Below, piece after piece: positions 6,793-7,988 of a stretch of DNA of 7,988 nt (within the stretch, counting starts at the first letter, position 1; every line of letters starts with the position of its first letter). Below the pieces are notes generated by a model that was not told the origin of the DNA, did no database searches, and was given only the letters and a program-made list of their open reading frames with translations. The DNA is from Gammaproteobacteria bacterium RBG_16_57_12 (lineage in GTDB: Bacteria; Pseudomonadota; Gammaproteobacteria; RBG-16-57-12). The stretch covers positions 1 through 7,988 of the forward strand of contig MGXL01000109.1 of assembly GCA_001801365.1 (NCBI GenBank), written 5' to 3'. Both the position numbers and the translations under genes were made by a program.

Positions 6793-6851
6793 CGCCTGTC
6801 CCCGCGTGTTCACGGACCGGTCCGGCCCTCAATCACCTGCAGCGGATATCA

Positions 6852-7082
6852 TCATCCCTTATGGGAATCGCTGTAGGGCAGCAGCGCCAGGAAACGGGCG
6901 CGCTTGACCGCCGTCGACAACTGGCGCTGATAACGCGCCTTGGTGCCGGTGATACGGCTGGGCACGATCTTGCCGGTTTCCGTAATGTAGTTCTTCAGCA
7001 GGGTGATGTCCTTGTAGTCAACCTCATGTATGCCTTCTTCAGTGAAGCGGCAGAATTTTCTGCGGCGAAAATAACGGGCCAT
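6852..7082 (-). CDS. rpsR: 30S ribosomal protein S18
   Basis: A 76-residue S18, almost identical in length to the E. coli protein. It begins [14 protein letters not shown] and carries the family pattern [26 protein letters not shown] (about 22-47), followed by [24 protein letters not shown]18 forms a heterodimer with S6 on the platform of the 30S subunit, and its gene here lies in the same operon as rpsF. The ATG at 7082 follows a TAGGA element about 8 nt upstream and lies 15 nt after the priB stop. No zinc-binding cysteine set is present (only C11), as in ordinary gammaproteobacterial S18. Complete and unremarkable. Confidence 0.98.
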   Translation of the reverse strand: MARYFRRRKFCRFTEEGIHEVDYKDITLLKNYITETGKIVPSRITGTKARYQRQLSTAVKRARFLALLPYSDSHKG

Positions 7083-7097
7083 ATATTCAATCCTATG

Positions 7098-7460
7098 CTA
7101 TCGATTAATCGTTTCTATGTTCTCGGCATGCAGTACCAGCTGTTCATTACCATAGCGGTTCCTGACGCTGCTGAGAAATCCACTCACCCTGACCTGAGCA
7201 CCGGCTTGCGCCTGGCGCAGCTGATCCTCAAGTGCCGTACCGCAGGCCGTGACAGTGATGTTGCAACTGGCCTGCCGCGGCATCCCGGCCTCAACCTGCC
7301 GGGAATGATGACTCAACACAAACCGGTTGATGACCACACCCGCCGGGCTGACCCGGCGCGCGGGAGTCTTGCGGACCTCGCCGGTGATGATCAGGGAATT
7401 TTCCTGATTAGGGTTATTGCTCGGCGACAAAGTCTGACGCACCTTCGTCGGCGCTGTCAC
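7098..7460 (-). CDS. priB: Primosomal replication protein PriB, N-terminally extended or with an uncertain start
   Basis: A small single-stranded-DNA-binding OB-fold protein that works with PriA and DnaT to reload DnaB at stalled forks. The fold covers about residues 21-120: [33 protein letters not shown] resembles the start of E. coli PriB, and [21 protein letters not shown] and LVLHAENIE continue the match. The longest frame starts at GTG 7460 (120 residues, against 104 in E. coli). This adds about 20 residues before the first strand and overlaps rpsF by 47 nt. GGGAG stands 3 nt before this GTG, giving some support. Other in-frame options are GTG 7442 and TTG 7430, both still inside rpsF; no ATG, GTG or TTG occurs just before the OB fold, although AGGA lies 7 nt before a CTG. 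Identity is sure; the N-terminus is not. rpsR follows 15 nt downstream. Confidence 0.9.
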   Translation of the reverse strand: MTAPTKVRQTLSPSNNPNQENSLIITGEVRKTPARRVSPAGVVINRFVLSHHSRQVEAGMPRQASCNITVTACGTALEDQLRQAQAGAQVRVSGFLSSVRNRYGNEQLVLHAENIETINR

Positions 7461-7821
7461 TGGCTCCCACAGTCTGCCCGCGTGGCGAACGCTCTTCCCG
7501 CTCGTTACCCTTGGCCATCGGTGACGGTTCAGTCACCGGGCCCTTGGTCACCATCACCAGGTTGCGGATAACCGCATCATTGAAACGGAAGGCGCTGGTC
7601 AACTCGTCGAGGACGTCGTTGCCGCACTCGATGTTCATCAGGACGTAATGCGCCTTATGAATCTTGTTGATGGGATAGGCCAGCTGACGACGACCCCAGT
7701 CTTCCAGACGATGGATCTTGCCGCTGCCGTTTTCGACCATGGCGCGATAGCGCTCGATCATCGCAGGCACCTGGCCGCTCTGATCGGGGTGCACCAGAAA
7801 TACTACTTCGTAATGTCTCAT
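7414..7821 (-). CDS. rpsF: 30S ribosomal protein S6
   Basis: A 135-residue S6, the platform protein that pairs with S18. The ferredoxin-like fold takes residues 1 to ~95 ([63 protein letters not shown]). It is followed by a 40-residue hydrophilic tail (EREERSPRG...[13 protein letters not shown]), acidic at the end, like the tails of proteobacterial S6. ATG 7821 is preceded by GAGGAG about 7 nt upstream, the best Shine-Dalgarno sequence in the window. It is the first gene of the operon, and its last 47 nt also encode the start of the longest PriB frame. The leader upstream carries a promoter and two hairpins, and S6:S18 autoregulation through an rpsF leader is known in other bacteria. Confidence 0.98.
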   Translation of the reverse strand: MRHYEVVFLVHPDQSGQVPAMIERYRAMVENGSGKIHRLEDWGRRQLAYPINKIHKAHYVLMNIECGNDVLDELTSAFRFNDAVIRNLVMVTKGPVTEPSPMAKGNEREERSPRGQTVGASDSADEGASDFVAEQ

Positions 7822-7845
7822 TAACAGCTCCTCTCGGACGTTAAG

Positions 7846-7867
7846 GCCTGAGCTTCATAAGCCAGGC
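7846..7867 (-). other. Leader hairpin upstream of the rpsF ribosome binding site
   Basis: On the minus strand GCCTG-GCTT (7867-7859) pairs with AAGC-CAGGC (7855-7846) around an ATG loop with one bulged T, giving nine base pairs. It ends about 15 nt before the GAGGAG element of rpsF, so its folding could influence initiation. It is a candidate ribosomal-protein leader element; I cannot match it to the published S6:S18 motif by eye. Confidence 0.45.
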
Positions 7868-7878
7868 AAGGAGTTAAT

Positions 7879-7913
7879 AAAAAATACCACCCTCGGCCGG
7901 GGCCCGGCCAAGG
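7879..7913 (-). promoter_or_regulatory. Strong hairpin at the predicted 5' end of the rpsF transcript, followed by a U-run (possible attenuator)
   Basis: On the minus strand CCTTGGCCGG (7913-7904) pairs with CCGGCCGAGG (7900-7891), a 10-bp stem with one G-U pair and a GCC loop. After GTGGTA come six T residues (7884-7879). The hairpin begins within a few nucleotides of the predicted transcription start. The 6-nt gap between stem and T-run makes a classic terminator doubtful, so attenuation or 5'-end protection are alternatives. Confidence 0.45.
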
Positions 7914-7921
7914 AACGGCAG

Positions 7922-7950
7922 ATTCTATACCAGAGGCCGGTGTCATGCAA
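7922..7950 (-). promoter_or_regulatory. Predicted sigma70-type promoter of the rpsF operon
   Basis: On the minus strand TTGCAT (7950-7945) and TAGAAT (7927-7922) are separated by 17 bp. The -10 matches consensus at five of six positions; the -35 keeps only TTG. The -10 is preceded by TGGTA, giving a partly extended TATAGAAT region. The start would be near 7915, giving a leader of about 93 nt before rpsF. Confidence 0.6.
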
Positions 7951-7988
7951 TCCGGTAGTGGTTTTTTACTTATAAAATCATGACTTGA

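Noticed and set aside
6777..7571. A 264-codon plus-strand open frame opposite rpsR, priB and part of rpsF
   Set aside because: It runs antisense across three conserved genes and their gaps, with no family resemblance.
7928..7967. A plus-strand terminator made of ACCA/TGGT and CCGG/CCGG arms followed by TTTTTT
   Set aside because: The stem is broken by a large internal loop and there is no plus-strand gene in the window that it could end; the region is better explained by the rpsF promoter.

Overview
The window reads as a conserved chromosomal block from a fairly GC-rich gammaproteobacterium, with a short accessory edge at its low-coordinate end. All recognisable genes lie on the minus strand, so transcription runs from high to low coordinates. 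The order rpsF-priB-rpsR-DUF2232 gene-rplI-dnaB-alr-radA is what places the organism. A primosomal PriB between S6 and S18 is typical of Beta/Gammaproteobacteria, and a DUF2232 membrane protein between rpsR and rplI is familiar from Pseudomonas-like and purple-sulfur-bacterium-like gammaproteobacteria. A Chromatiales-type lineage is my inference; no species can be named.

Layout from upstream to downstream in transcription: (1) 7822-7950 holds a sigma70-like promoter and a leader of about 93 nt with two hairpins ahead of a strong ribosome binding site. (2) 7821-5390 encodes S6, PriB, S18, an uncharacterised multi-pass membrane protein and L9, an apparent ribosomal/primosomal operon. (3) 5377-5303 has a 10-bp hairpin and then a second GC-rich hairpin with eight T residues, probably ending that operon. 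(4) 5245-1384 encodes the replicative helicase DnaB, alanine racemase and RadA. DnaB and Alr overlap by an ATGA, and Alr and RadA are 2 nt apart. (5) 1240-482 encodes a stand-alone calcineurin-like metallophosphoesterase of unknown substrate. (6) 371-1 is the first ~123 codons of an AbiEi-family antitoxin/transcriptional regulator cut by the window edge, with an AT-rich promoter containing a near-perfect 20-bp palindrome.

The core block links translation (S6, S18, L9) with replication restart and fork progression (PriB, DnaB, RadA) and one cell-wall precursor enzyme (Alr). The only part that looks like a mobile or defence module is the AbiEi gene at 1-420; its expected AbiEii nucleotidyltransferase toxin partner would lie outside the window. 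I found no rRNA, tRNA, CRISPR array, insertion sequence or integrase. There is no gene-free stretch longer than 300 bases. The most useful second looks are the AbiEi operator/leaderless start, the rpsF-priB overlap with an N-terminally extended PriB, and the rpsF leader structure.
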